Assembly: GCA_035582835.1 (NCBI GenBank)
Contig: JAYKAV010002923.1
Span: 118,878-182,877, forward strand
Direction of reading: 5' to 3'
Length of the DNA stretch: 64,000 nucleotides
From: Phoebastria nigripes
Lineage: Eukaryota > Chordata > Aves > Procellariiformes > Diomedeidae
Positions 1 through 13,100 of the stretch are shown in pieces. The stretch's first letter is position 1, and every line of letters starts with the position of its first letter. The translations under genes were made by a program, and so were the position numbers. The notes below the pieces were generated by a model. It had not been told where the DNA came from. It searched no databases and was given only the letters and a program-made list of their open reading frames with translations.

Positions 1-184
1 AAGAGTGGTTAAACATTGGAACAGGCTGCCCAGGGAAGTGGTTGAGTCACCATCCCTGGAAGTATTTAAAAGACGTGTAGATGAGGCACTTAGGGACATG
101 GTTTAGTGGGGCATGGTGGTGTTGGGTTGATGGTTGGACTTGATGATCTTAGAGGTCTTTTCCAACCTTAATGATTCTATGATA
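1..184 (+). mobile_element. CR1 LINE 3' end, left-truncated by window edge
   Basis: It contains the last reverse-transcriptase ORF codons ([14 protein letters not shown] region, stop near 105) and the CR1 3' UTR, ending CCTTAATGATTCTATGAT. The sequence is nearly the same as the tails of the elements at 38310-38983 and, inverted, 35099-35534, so all three belong to one subfamily. It is antisense to ZC2HC1A. Confidence 0.93.
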
Positions 185-1439
185 AAAATCAGTCAGTGAA
201 TAACAGAGGGTGGGATTTTCTGACAGTCGAAGCATAGATGCCTACAAACAGTAGTGAAGCTTACCTGTAGACCAAAGACTACTAGGACACTGGAAGGGGG
301 CAGGGGGGGCGGGGGGGGAATAATAATAAAAAAAAAGAATTCTGACAACCTCATGGACTCTGCCTCTGGTCTGTGTCTGAGAGACTTAGTATGAGTGGGT
401 AGAGCAAGGAGGGACAGAACTGCATCCTCATGCTACATGGTGTTAGGAGGGAGGTATGACAGAGTTGTAATTCATACCTGTGCGTAACTTGTAAGACTTA
501 AGAGCAATAAACTAAACATCACTAGTTTTGTGTAATTAATAAAGCTGTCCATCCCCACAAGTTCTTTCAGAATGTCCTTTTTCTTCCTCACAAACTTAAG
601 CTGTTGTTTTTCTCCACCTTATACAGCCTTCACCAATCTGACACTCATTTTTATAGGAATAAGTCTTCTTCAATCACCAATGTTATAACTGCAATCACTT
701 TGTTGTATTTTTTATGTTTTCTCTCAGCGCTCCTTGGTGTTCCTCAAACTTCTGTAAAATTGCACTACTTTTCTTCAATCCCTGCCATACATTTCTTCTT
801 TGAGATAGTGTGTACTCACTACCCCCCTAGCAAAATATCACTAACAGCCTTGATCACACCAACGCTTTCACTGAACTCTAGTAATCTACATCTACCACTT
901 CTTGTTGCTGTTGTAGAGCACTGGTTTCCATTGCTTTATTTGTGCTCATTNATTTGTTGTCTCTTGAGTATTTTAAGACAGGAAAGGGAAGAGGGAAAGT
1001 ATCCATCCTTCTGTGCTAAGAGGGAAGATCCTGTCACAATTGGCTTGTGGTCTGTGGCAGGGGACTCCTTTTATTTCCACTAATTGCAGGAAATTATGCC
1101 TAATGTTTTCTCCTTTTTTAAGTCTCTTCACTTTCACAAAGAAAAAAAATTATAGTTCCAACCACTTCTGCATATTCTATAACTTTTTAAGCTACTTTAT
1201 ATCTGTTTTTATCACTTGCCTCCTTTGCTGTTATTTTAACATTAGAAAATGCATCTTTGCCTACTGCAATGTTCCTTAAACATTAATTGTGTTTATAAAT
1301 AAAGGATAAATTCAAAACACTTCACTTCTGAAGCTCACAGGAAAAAAAATGCAAGTGAAAGAGACCACAGAGACTTCTAGAACTAGCACAACATATTTAT
1401 GCTTTATTTCATATTTGACAACATTAAATGGAAACTTAC
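1..1439. other. Part of ZC2HC1A intron 7
   Basis: After the CR1 tail at 1-184 the rest is AT-rich intronic sequence. There is a G-rich run at 297-320 followed by A-rich sequence. No remaining ZC2HC1A exon is present. A 159-codon open frame on the plus strand at 604-1083 is hydrophobic, contains an N, matches no family I know and is probably chance. Confidence 0.6.
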
Positions 1440-1548
1440 CCTGCTTGTGGGTTCACCATTCCCAATGAGTTTTTATGAGCTGGTGATAATGTCTGAATTT
1501 TGCTCCCACTGGATCCAGACGAAGATAGTGCTTTACTTGAAGAGGCAC
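1440..1548 (-). CDS. ZC2HC1A: ZC2HC1A coding exon 7
   Basis: 109 bases, acceptor TGCAAG, donor GTAAGT, leaving a two-base overhang. It encodes 36 residues ([17 protein letters not shown], then IQTLSPAHK and MVNPQA). The IQTLSPAHK block matches the family's KLQTLSPSHK. The following exons are outside the window. Confidence 0.92.
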
Positions 1549-4500
1549 CTTGCAGTTGAAAGCAAGAATGGAAACATAAGAAAACGTTAAGACTTTGCTG
1601 CTGGAATGATATAATTTGTTATAAATTTTTTAATTGTAAAATTCAAAACAAGAGTTTTAGAAATATCGAGATATGAACAAGTGTCAAGATACTAGGAAAA
1701 AGCAAGTATGTTTCCAGAAATTTACAGAAAATATGCAATTGACACATAATGTTCTATTCTAATAAAAAACATTGGATCTTAGTTACTTTCTTCAGAAAGA
1801 AAAAGGAAAGAAGTCTAGAATGTCAAAGTATGTACAAATAGAACATGTTTGATATCTGATGATATCTGAAATCAGAGTAAGACCAGTGTTTGCATAATTA
1901 TAATATACATGGCTTGACTATGTATTTTCACCAATTCATGATCATATTCAGCATACAAATTAGTTACAGAATTAAGCAACAGAAAAATCTCAGGTGAGAG
2001 ATCAGTATTCGATACAATTATGCATTACTACACAGAATGATATTGCAGGTTCAATTAAGAAAAAAACTAATTTGACCCAATATATAGGGCAGAAGAGAAT
2101 CCTATGTGCTCAAGAGTCTTGTTGGATAGATGCCAATCAGTGCCCCTTCCAACTTGACTTTAAATGAGTTTTTACAAATCACTACATCAATTTCAACAAT
2201 AAAGTATATAGCCATCATATATGTAAGTCAAAAAAATCAGGTCACAAAAACATTGATTAAAAAAAAATTGTATTATGAAAAACACACACCATCTTATCCA
2301 CTCATGTAACACTGAACTCCTCCTGTGAATTTTTTTACTTCGTCAGTTTAAATCACTGGGCAATGGTGTAGAAAACCTTCCAGCTATTAAAATTATACTA
2401 CTTTTACTGCTTAGTTTGAGAACTAATATTTAGAAATGAAATGGAAAATTCATAACATTCATTTCATACCTACAACAGTTTTGCCAACACCACTTGGCTG
2501 TGGTAAGCGTGATGATGATGATGGTGTTGATCCTACAGAAGGCATCTTCTTAACTGCAGCAGGTTTGTACTGTAACAAAATACAACCTAGAAATTTAAGC
2601 AATTAAATCAAACTATCTATATAACACGATAGGTAGTTATCCCAGGCACTGTGGGAAAACAGATGATGATTACCTATTAGGTAAACTGTTTCTGGTACAG
2701 GATCATGCAAATGGTTTCCGCTAGTCTGCTTTCTTATACATACAGATGATACTACTAGTAGGAAAGATTATCTAACTCAGTGGTTTTGGTTTTTTCGTTT
2801 AACTGTATGTCTTTGTGTATTTTCCGCTTTTCTACAGCTTTTCTTATCTTTTTCCATAGCTGTCTTGTGAGCTTAACATTATCACCTCATTACCAGTTAA
2901 TTTTAAAAAGAATACTCAAGGGCAGGATCATTTTTGTCTTTCAAATCTTACTTTCACCTGTGTGCTCTGGACCAGTCCCAGCACTGATTCAGATTACAGT
3001 GCAAGAATCACTAAGCAACTGCTTGTGTCTGTTTAACTCTTCACAGCTTCCAGAAAAAAAAGCATTACCACCAAATGAAAACACACTACACTTTAATCCT
3101 TCATTTGTTTCCATCTTAAGTTAACTACTGCAGCTCGTACCTTAATATGCCTGAATTCCTCTAAGCCTCTGATTAGCCAAAATACTGCTGTCAGTTGTCC
3201 TGCAGTCATGTACCTTTGTTTGTCCACTTAAGGAACAGTCTTGAATTGGATTCAGAAGACTTGCACAACAGAAATACAACTTTCTTTACAAACGCTGCAT
3301 CTCTACTTCCTGCTGCTACCCTTGCCTGTCATTTTCACAAATCTCTGAATTACGTTTATGACTGTTTTTGGCTTTGCAACTGCTGCCATCTGATTTATGG
3401 ATCTCTACAACTCTCATAAGAAAGCAAAAACCTCTTCCATGCTTAGTGTCTAATTTCAGTCTAGCGCAAATAATAAAATTACAGAATAAAATAGTTAATT
3501 CCATTTAAGAGCAACACACTATTTAACAAGCTTGATTTGATGTTGAATGCAAGTTACAAGTTAAGAAAAATGTTGTAGTTCACCTGTGTTCGAGTAGGAA
3601 GCTTCCCTTTGGTATCAGCTGCCAATTTCCCCTTATTAGTAATACGTGCTGCTTGTTCCTTACAGAAATTGATGTGTCTGTCAGCTGCATTTTCATTAAA
3701 TCTCCTCTGACAATATGGACACTGAATGTAATCTTAAAAACATAAAAACCTAACATTAATAGTGTTTTTTTTAAAAATAAAATGTTTTAAAGTCTTTTAA
3801 AGACCAGCCCCAGCCCCATGCCCAGAGAAAATTAAGGCCTCTTGAATCTGAAAATGAAATACATATTGCTGGGGAAAAGAATATTGTCCACATGTAAAAC
3901 AAAAGATGTTTCTTGTTTGATGGATAAGAATGAGAAGAGTGGTTGAGGATCAGAAATAACCTAAGTGAAATCAGAAACACTTTGAGAGATGCTATTCAGC
4001 AGGGAAGGTGGCCAAAGAGTATATGGACATGGCAGGGATATCAGCTGGAAGGAAGTGGAGAAGAGGCGAGGCTAAACAAAAAAAATCACAAACACAGTTC
4101 AGTTTGTTCAAGACATGAAAATGCATTAAAACCTTTCCCATACAAATAGCAAAAGACAACAAAATCTGTTTCCTCTGGCAGTTTTGAAAGGACTGAGAAA
4201 TACTAACTGCAATACTGGAAATGATCATTTAAAAAAAAAAAAAAAAAAANAAAAAAATTGGAAATTTAATCAAAAAAAAAAAAAAATCAGAGGAAATCCA
4301 GCCAAAATTAGGAGATATCTATAGAGATATGCAAAACAGGGTAGTTGGTGGCTGTATTATTTTTCAAGATTAATTTAGTCACATTACAAACAGTACCACT
4401 TGCAGAAAGTATTATTACTAACATTGGGGAAAAAACAGAAAGACTATATAAGTGTTTAAAATACTAAAAGATCCCTCATCTGTATGCTGGAAATACACGC

Positions 4501-7092
4501 CTTAAAATACACTGCCCTTGGAAAGTAAAAAGTTTGCACTGCAGTTTTAGATAGACACTTTAGTGTCTAGAGACATGGATGTTGAATTCCCCAGATTACA
4601 GTATTCAAAACCATGTAAACTTCAGAAGAGCCGGACACTGGCAAAGCAGGTTAAATTAGTATGTTCCTAGGTGATTTTAGAAATGTATTGAAGAAAATGA
4701 GGAGAGATTCCACAGGCACTGCCTCCAAGATTACAGTTAGATATTCTACAATCCAAAATAAGATTTGGATTACATGTTACTACTCCAAATGCAGTAGATC
4801 TGGCTTAAGTAGTTATCCCTTTAAATTAACAGACAATTTTGAGTAAGTCAAATGATGCAGTCACCACCAAACCATGAACTGTGACCCAGGAAGTGTGAGC
4901 AAAGGACACAGAAAGAACACGGGAATCCTTCACAGAAGTGACAGCATGGGAATCTCATGCGATAACAACAATGAATTATTTACTTATTTGACATAAACTC
5001 CCCTACTGTCAGAATACTCAAACATAAACTGTATCTTAAGAGACAGAAACTCAGAAGAAAGAGAACTATGATATCTATATGATCAAACCAAGATAGGCCC
5101 AAACAAAGTTAAAAGAAAAAAAAAAAAGAAAAAAGATAAAAAAAGCAAAATAGATTAATAAAGCAGCTATGGAAGCCCCTAGATAATAAGAAAAGACATT
5201 TCTAGCTGGGGCACAGCTCAGTTCCCACAGAAGACTTTCAAAGCCCACTAAAGTAAATGGATCAGACTGTAGAGGATTAATGTACACTCTTTTAAGAATC
5301 AAGGATTGTATCTTCATCCTTTTGTAAAATGCTTAGCACCAGTCAGCCACCTGGCTATGCAGAAGTACTGTTTGTACTGTCCAGAAGAACTGTTAGGATT
5401 CAATGTAAGCTTGATAAAATACAAACTAATCAAAATAAGTAGGCAGTACACATATGCAGTCAAGTTCAATGCAAATGAGGTGACTTAAGGTCCCTCAGTA
5501 TCATGAGGCTATTCCGCACTTCTTCTAAGGAAAAGGTGGAACAGGAGATCAAAGAACCAGCAATACTGCTTGTTTGCAAACTCAAAGCACACAATTAAGC
5601 AGGAAATATTAATACAGAACTCTCTTCTTTTAAAGGAAAAAGACTAGCAGCTAGTTAGAAATAAGCATGCCAAAGACAGAGCTGAGTAGGAGAGGATGGA
5701 TATACTCCATGATACCCATGCATAATTCTCCCTCTCTCCTACAGGTAAAGTGGAAAAGGAACAAGGGTAGCTGCCCCTGCTCCATTTTTGCTCTGTTCTA
5801 TTTGTGGGAAGAGAATCCATTGATAAATTTGTGCATCTTCTCTTCATTCCTGGCTCCCTCCTCCTAAGTCTTACCCACTGCAGCAGGATGAAGCCAGGAG
5901 ACTACAAACAGTAAAACTCAGCTTGGAAAAAGTAAAAAATGGAAGGAAGAGAAACAGAGCCACAATATCTTTCTCTTCCCTTTACCTCCTATGTGCTTTC
6001 AAGTAGGCTGAATAGAGTTACTTCCTTCGCTTCAAACTCATTTGCAGTCTCTGGAACCAAGGTAGCACAGTTTTAGTAGCTTTCCAAGCTAGATTTAGCT
6101 CTGGGCTCTTCTGCTTGTAATTCAGAACCTATACAACTAGATTATTAACGATCCTTTCCGTGATCGAGCCTTATGTTTCTTATCCACAGCATTAGCTATT
6201 AGTTTTACTTTACTTTAAAATGCATATGGCATTTCAAGATAGAGTGTACTGAATGCTGAATAATACGACTTCACTTCTTACTATGAATGCACAATTACAA
6301 TCCTAATACTGGACTAACATGTTTCTGGCAGAGAAGGTAGGGAACACTCATATCCTCACTTGACCACACACAGGCAGAAGCAAACAGATGATTTTTTCTG
6401 TTTTTCCCCAATCTTTCNGGAAATAGCCATTGAGCTGATCAAATGGTTTAGCTCTTAGGACAAGAGGAAGAAATATATTCTCCAACCTATTATCACATCA
6501 CAGAAGTTAACTGAAAAGTATATTTCCATCTCACTGCTCCAATACTTTACCCAGCCTCAGTTCTGAAGGCACCCAAGGACTGTTACTCCCTTGTTAATAC
6601 AAATCCCACACGTCTCATACCCAAAATGCAAGTACCCCCACCACACGAGGAAGGATCACATGCACGCTAGAGCATATACTGCATACATGAAACTAAATGT
6701 GAATTCAGCAAGAAATGAGAGAGACTACATTTGAAGAACATAGTTGATGTGCATTCCTACAATGTAAAAAGGTTGTGGGTGTCCAGCATCGGCAGCTAAT
6801 TAAAAAGGTAGTCTGCTCTTTCTGAGCAGTTCCACTGTTGTGGTCAGAAACAAGGTGTTGAAACAATTTGTCCAGCCTATGGTTTATAAGACTGTAGCAA
6901 GCTGCAAGTTNGCAACAACTACCTTTTGATGCATTAAAAACAAAGTCATGGGCTTTGAAAGCTACACAGGATGCTAGCCAGCCAGACCCACAAACCAGCA
7001 TCTGCATGGGGATAATCAGAGAGTCATCTTCAAGAACTTGTGAGTACTGTATTCCAAACAAATTCCTTTCCAATTCAAGTTTTTACAAATTA

Positions 7093-7127
<35 letters not shown>

Positions 7128-10100
7128 CTAAAGAACTCGATTCTTTTACATACCAGGGTCATACGATGGCGGAGGTGGTGGAGGAAGTTTTCCACCATCT
7201 TTAAGATTAAGTCCTTTGGCTGCTCGTATAGTTGCTATAAATTCCTCATGCTTTCGTCTCCAGTTGGAAGGTTTTTTGGGTGGTTCTGGCTAAGAAGCCA
7301 AAAAAGAAAGAGCTTTATATGTTTGAAGCTCTTACTTCAAGCTAAGTACATGCCTTATTTTAGTATACAACATTACAGTTAGATTTCTTCCAGATCCTAG
7401 TTGATCAATTATCACGAATTGCCAGCAGAAATAAGCCTTATTATAATGCATACATAGTTTGCCTAAAACGTTCATATGCAGATTAAATTATAACATACCC
7501 GTGGCTTAAGAGGTTTTACTGTGGGAATGTCAGTTCCTTCTGCTCTCTGTCGGCTGGAATCAAATGTCTTCCTTTTCTTGGCAGAAGTTTTTTGGCAAAT
7601 GGGTCCATGTTTTTTCTACAAGCAGAAGAAAAACAAAAGGAGAATATAGAACTTAGTTTTGAAAANATAAGTTATTAACATGTTATTTCCCTCTTTCTCG
7701 ATATGCCAATCAGCAAACAAGGCCCAACTCTTGATGAATAAGATCAGACTGCTTTCACTCAAATATTTATGCCAGCATTACTTTTAGAACGGAACTACAG
7801 GAATTCACGAATGCATATACATGGTCACAAAAACTTGGGTGATGAGGAAGAAAAATAGGAGGCATCTGTATTTGCTCCTTGCAAATGAAAAATTGATGGT
7901 AGGTAGGCAGCATTTGCATTGAGTGGCAAGACAAATCAGAAGTGTCTGAAAACATATGAAAAATATTCATATTTACAGACAGACTAACTTCTATTAAGAC
8001 TGGAGAACACAGTATTTTTAAGATGGCTAACAAAACACTTCATTTACTAGGTGAGACTGCATCATGCTAGGGCTTACATCTGCAGAGGCAAGGAATGATT
8101 CTGTGACCCTAGAGAAGATGCTTTTAGAAGCATGTATTTTCAGAAAGTGATGGGATGCTGAAATAAAATTAACCTCCTTCTAAGGAGCTTCAAAACTGAG
8201 ACAACTGGAATCGACAATTATTTGGGGAAGAAACCCACAAAAACCCCACCAAAACCAAGCATCTAGATCTACTTTATTTAGCTACACTGACCACTGCTTA
8301 ACTCCCATATCAACTTATCAGATCTAAAAGCCAACAGTGCTCATATCACTTACCAGTGCTGCTGGAAAGAAAGTCCTTCCACAAATCCTACATGGCAGCA
8401 GATCTCCAGTTTGCACTGTAACCTCACCTTAAAAAAAAAAAAAAACCACCAAAACATACTTCTATAAGAAAATTTGTTTAAATTCATGATAAAAACTTCT
8501 TCCTAGATTGCTACGAATATACTTAGCAATAATAACAGTTGTTACTGTAAAAGTATACCTTCTTTGAACTGTGCAGAAACTGTGCAGATCAGAAAGGAAA
8601 AGATGATACACAAGTCCTTAAGTACTTTTGGAAGCAGTCAGGCCCAGTAACATGTCAGCATCAATTCTAATAATTTACAATACGAAACTCTGCACCTTTA
8701 AAGGGATGCCTGTCTGTCAACGTGCAAATGGCAGATTCACTGTAAGTCACAATGACAGCCCCAAAACACACCAAGAATAACGATATTTAGTGGGTATTTC
8801 TACCTCTTTGGAAGAGAATCACCTGTTACAGCATCAAATATAAGTCACATACCATCACTTATTTTTCTCTAAGTTAAACTATGCCACTTTCTCTTGGAAA
8901 GAAAAATTCTTGAATGCTATTTTTACTATATATTTTATTCAGATTATTACTGACAGTTTATAACAGAATTTCTGATGTTGCAATTCAAGCATTGATAACA
9001 AAAATATAAATGGTATACTTGACATACAATAGATTCACAGAACCAGATAGAGACCAACAAATCAAAATATCCAAGCCTATGCAAGCAAATGTATTCATAT
9101 ATTACACATTATGCCATGGAGTCATGGCAGAGATGAAAAACTCCACAGGGTTTCCCAATAACAGGCATCTATTATATTTAGTACTGTACCAGCGATACAG
9201 GGATATTTTTATATCACGTATACATCAATAAAGAGGCAGTTAGTTTGGATTAAGTTTGAGAATTACTAGTTGCTTTCTCTGTACTCAGTCTAACTATTGC
9301 AGACAATACAGCTCCCTCTATTTATACAAAGTTAAAACAAAAACACTTTGAACTGACTTGTGTTTTAGGCAAACTTGTGGCTTAAACTAACGAAGTTATG
9401 AACATAGCAACATTCAATGATTTCCCAACAAAGAGGAAATCGGGCAAAAACGCCAGGAGGCCTACATGGATGAACAAGGAGCTCCTGGACACACTCAAAC
9501 ACAAAAAGGAAGCCTACAGAAGGTGGAAGCAAGGACAGGTAGCCTGAGAGGAATACAGAGAAATTGTCTGAGCAGCCAGGGATCAGGTTAGGAAAGGTAA
9601 AGCCCTGACAGAATTAAATCTGGCCAGGGACGTCAAGGGCAACAAGAAAAGCTTCTACAGGTACGTCAGGGATAGAAGGAAGACTAGGGAAAATGTGGGC
9701 CCTCTCCAGAATGAAAAAGAGACCTGGTTACCCAGGATATGGAGAAGGTGGAGGTACCCAATGACTTTTTTGCCTCGATCTTCACCAGCAAGTGCTCAAG
9801 CCTCACCACCCAAGCCGCAGAAGACAAAGGCAGGGACTGGGAGAATGAAGAGCCACCCACTGTAGGAGAAGATCAGGTTCAAGACCACCTAAGGAGCCTG
9901 AAGGTGCACAAGTCCATGGGACCTGATGAAATCCATCTGCGGGTCCTCAGGGAACTGGCGGGTGAAGTTGCTAAGCCACTATCCATCGTATTTGAGAAGT
10001 CGTGGCAGTCCGGCAAAGTTCCCACTGACTGGAAAAGGGGAAACATAACCCCCATTTTTAGAAAGGGGAAAAAGGAAGACCCAGGGAACTACAGGTCAGT

Positions 10101-13100
10101 CAGTCTCACCTCTGTGCCTGGGAAGATCATGGAGCCTGGAAGCTATGCTAAGGCACATGGAGGACAGGGAGGTGATTCGAGACAGCCAGCATGGCTTCAC
10201 CAAGGCCAAGTGCTGCCTGACCAACCTAGTGGCTTTCTATGATGGAATGACTACATCAGTGGACATGGGAAGGGCTACAGATGTCATCTATCTGGACCTC
10301 TGTAAGGCCTTTGACACGGTCCCCCACAACATCCTTTTCTCTGAACTGGAGAGATACGGATTTGATGGGCGGACTGTCCAGTGGGTGAGGAATTGGTTGG
10401 ATGGTCACATCCAGAGGGTAGCGGTCAACGGCTCAATGTCCAGATGGAGATCACTGACGAGTGGCGTCCTGCAGGGGTCTGTACTGGGACCAGTACTGTT
10501 TAATATCTTCATCAATGACATAGACGGTGGGATCAAGTGCACCCTCAGCAAGTTTGCAGATGACACCAAGCTGAGTGGTGCAGTTGACATGCCTGAGGGA
10601 CGGGATGCCATCCAGAGGGACCTGGACAAGCTCAAGAAGTGGGCCCATGTGAACCTCATGAGGTTCAACAAGGGCAAGTGCAAGGTCCTGCACCTGGCTC
10701 AGGGCAACCCCCAGTATCAATACAGGCTGGGGGATGAAGGGATTGAGAGCAGCCCTGCCAAGAAGGACTTGGGGGTACTGGTGGATGAAAAGCTGGACAT
10801 GAGCCGGCAATGTGCGCTCGCAGCCCAGAAGGCCAACCATATCCTGGGCTGCATCACAAGAAGTGTGGCCAGCAGGTCGAGGGAGGTGATTCTGCCCCTC
10901 TACTCTGCTCTGGTGAGACCCCACCTGGAGTACTGCATCCAGCTCTGGAGCCCTCAGCACAGGAAAGACATGGACCTGTTGGAGCGGGTCCAGAGGAGGG
11001 TCACAAAAATCATCAGGGGGATGGAACACCTCTCCTATGAAGAAAGGCTGAGAGAGTTGGGGTTGTTCAGCCTGGAGAAGAGAAGGCTTCGGGGAGACCT
11101 TATTGCAGCCTATCAGTACTTAAAGGGGGATTATAAGAAAGATGGGGACAAAGTTTTTAGCAGGGCCTGTTGCGACAGGACAAGGGGGAATGGTTTTAAA
11201 CTAAAGGAGGGTAGATTCAGACTANATATAAGGGAGAAATTTTTTACGCTGAGGGTGGTGAAACACTGGAACAGGTTGCCCAGAGAGGTGGTAGATGCCC
11301 CATCCCTGGAAACATTCAAGGTCAGGTTGGATGAGGCTCTGAGCCACGTGATCTAGTTGANGANGTCCCTGCCCACGGCAGGGGGATTGGACTAGATGAC
11401 CTTTAAAGGTCCCTTCCAACCCAAACTATTCTATGATTCTACGATTTGATCAGTTTTTGTTCCCAGTTCCCCAGTGGAAAACAATTTTCCATCTAAACAT
11501 ACATACTTGTCAATTAACTGTAGGACCAGTCCTAAAGAAAATGGAAAATTTAACAAAATGTTTCATGGCAAACAAATGTAGATTCAGGCTGCCATGGTTC
11601 CCACTGAAAATTGAGTGAGATTTCTAGTACCAATATGTAACCATTAGGTCCATTTCTGCCTTTTTCAATTACTTGAATGAAGTTCATCATCAGTGTGTAA
11701 CTACGTATAATGTATTAATTGTATTAATACACTACAGAGCACAATCCATTTTAAGAATCACAAATCATATGAGAAGTGTTCTGCAGTTTAAAACATTTAT
11801 GTTCATATCTTTAACTAATTTATATACCTTTTTCAGGTAGACATGAATAGGCCCTTGTCAGAGCATAGCAGGACTGTACTGACAGTAACTGAGTTTTACA
11901 GTTGAAGCCATAATTAAGCTTTCTTTTCTGTCAACTAAATGTCTATGTGTTTAGATATACATAAGTAGGGGGAAGTAGGAAAGATAGAAAATGTGCAGAT
12001 AAATCTTTTCTTCTATTCTTGCATCTGAATTATACTTGCATGTTACCAACATTTACTAGGAACTTATTTTTTATTGTTAACTGTATTTTTTCAATCTCTA
12101 TTTTAAACAATCACGTCTGGAAATTTTTCCTAGACCTGTTTTCTTAAATTCACAAGCCTGAGCATAATGTTAATCACGAGTAATAACGTGCACACTGGTC
12201 ATATATAGCTTAGATAGATGGAACCTGCCCTCACCATTTTCCTCAAGGGTAAGCAGCAATGGTTGTAAGCTTTTCTCAATTCTCCCACTCAAAAATACAA
12301 GGTATGCCCAGATTTATTTTGTTTGTTTGTTTGTTTCATTACTTCATTCTTCAGAGTTCTCAGTGCTCTTAATAATGCTAACAGACATCACTGCAAACTC
12401 ACTTCTGCTAAAGAGTTCAACTTCCTTTTATCATGTTTTTCTAATACAACCCTCAGCTTTGCAGAAACAAGTGAGAGGCATTTCATGGAAATACAAAGTG
12501 ACACTGTTTGTGTCTTTAAGAAATTAGCTGAAATAAATCAGAATTAGTGATCTTGGAATCAGGTGTATAGTATAAGATTAAGGATTTGACCAAGAGAAGA
12601 ATTCTTTCAAATATCTGCCTTCGTAAAAGAAGAAAAGCTACATTATCCACCATATTCTTCTGTTCACTAAACTCTGGAATTCGAGCTTGTGTTTTAATTC
12701 ACCATTAAAAGAAGTATACTTGATAGATGCTCACCTGATCGAGCAGTATTTACATATGACATACCAATGCATAACGAATGCCAACTAGCACTCCCTGCAG
12801 CTACAGTTAGAGAGCTCGATTTCCTTACAGCATTTCTAACCTTCCCTTGCTGCTGGCAGGTACTCAATCACATTTGCTAAGAGCTATTTCTACCGCCAAC
12901 ACCTCCTCCCCTCTAATACAAATCACTGACCCAAAAGACAAAAGGAAGTTATTTTAAAAAATGAAAGTTCCTTAAGTTTTGTTGAAAATGGGAAGCCTAC
13001 AGTCCTTTATATTTGCACACTTAACCCTTCAATTTCTTAATCATTCCTCTGTGAATTTCCTCTCCTTTAAAGTAACCTCCCCCTTCCCCCTTCCCCCCCC

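Larger units (their letters stand above)
9422..11445 (+). mobile_element. CR1 LINE, 5'-truncated, with damaged ORF2
   Basis: About 2 kb of CR1 ORF2 from just before the reverse-transcriptase domain to the 3' terminal repeat (CTATTCTATGATTCTACGAT). In-frame TGA stops lie at 9545-9547 and 9569-9571. The frame then moves twice: the frame of those stops, that of the 9739-10242 segment and that of 10145-11356 alternate 2-1-2. The element cannot make an intact polymerase. It is antisense to ZC2HC1A and about 98% identical at protein level to the copy at 40500-43308. Confidence 0.96.

Noticed and set aside
604..1083. 159-codon plus-strand open frame
   Set aside because: Hydrophobic T-rich translation within an AT-rich intron, interrupted by an N and with no domain signature. 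A chance frame is more likely.
1..1439. Terminal exons of ZC2HC1A inside the window
   Set aside because: I looked on the minus strand for the cysteine-rich C-terminal exon and the preceding one, and found no matching codons with splice sites.
10145..11356. 403-codon frame as a host reverse transcriptase gene
   Set aside because: It is the RT portion of a CR1 LINE: it ends at the CR1 3' UTR and terminal repeat, has a near-identical copy at 40.6 kb, and has stops and frame breaks upstream.
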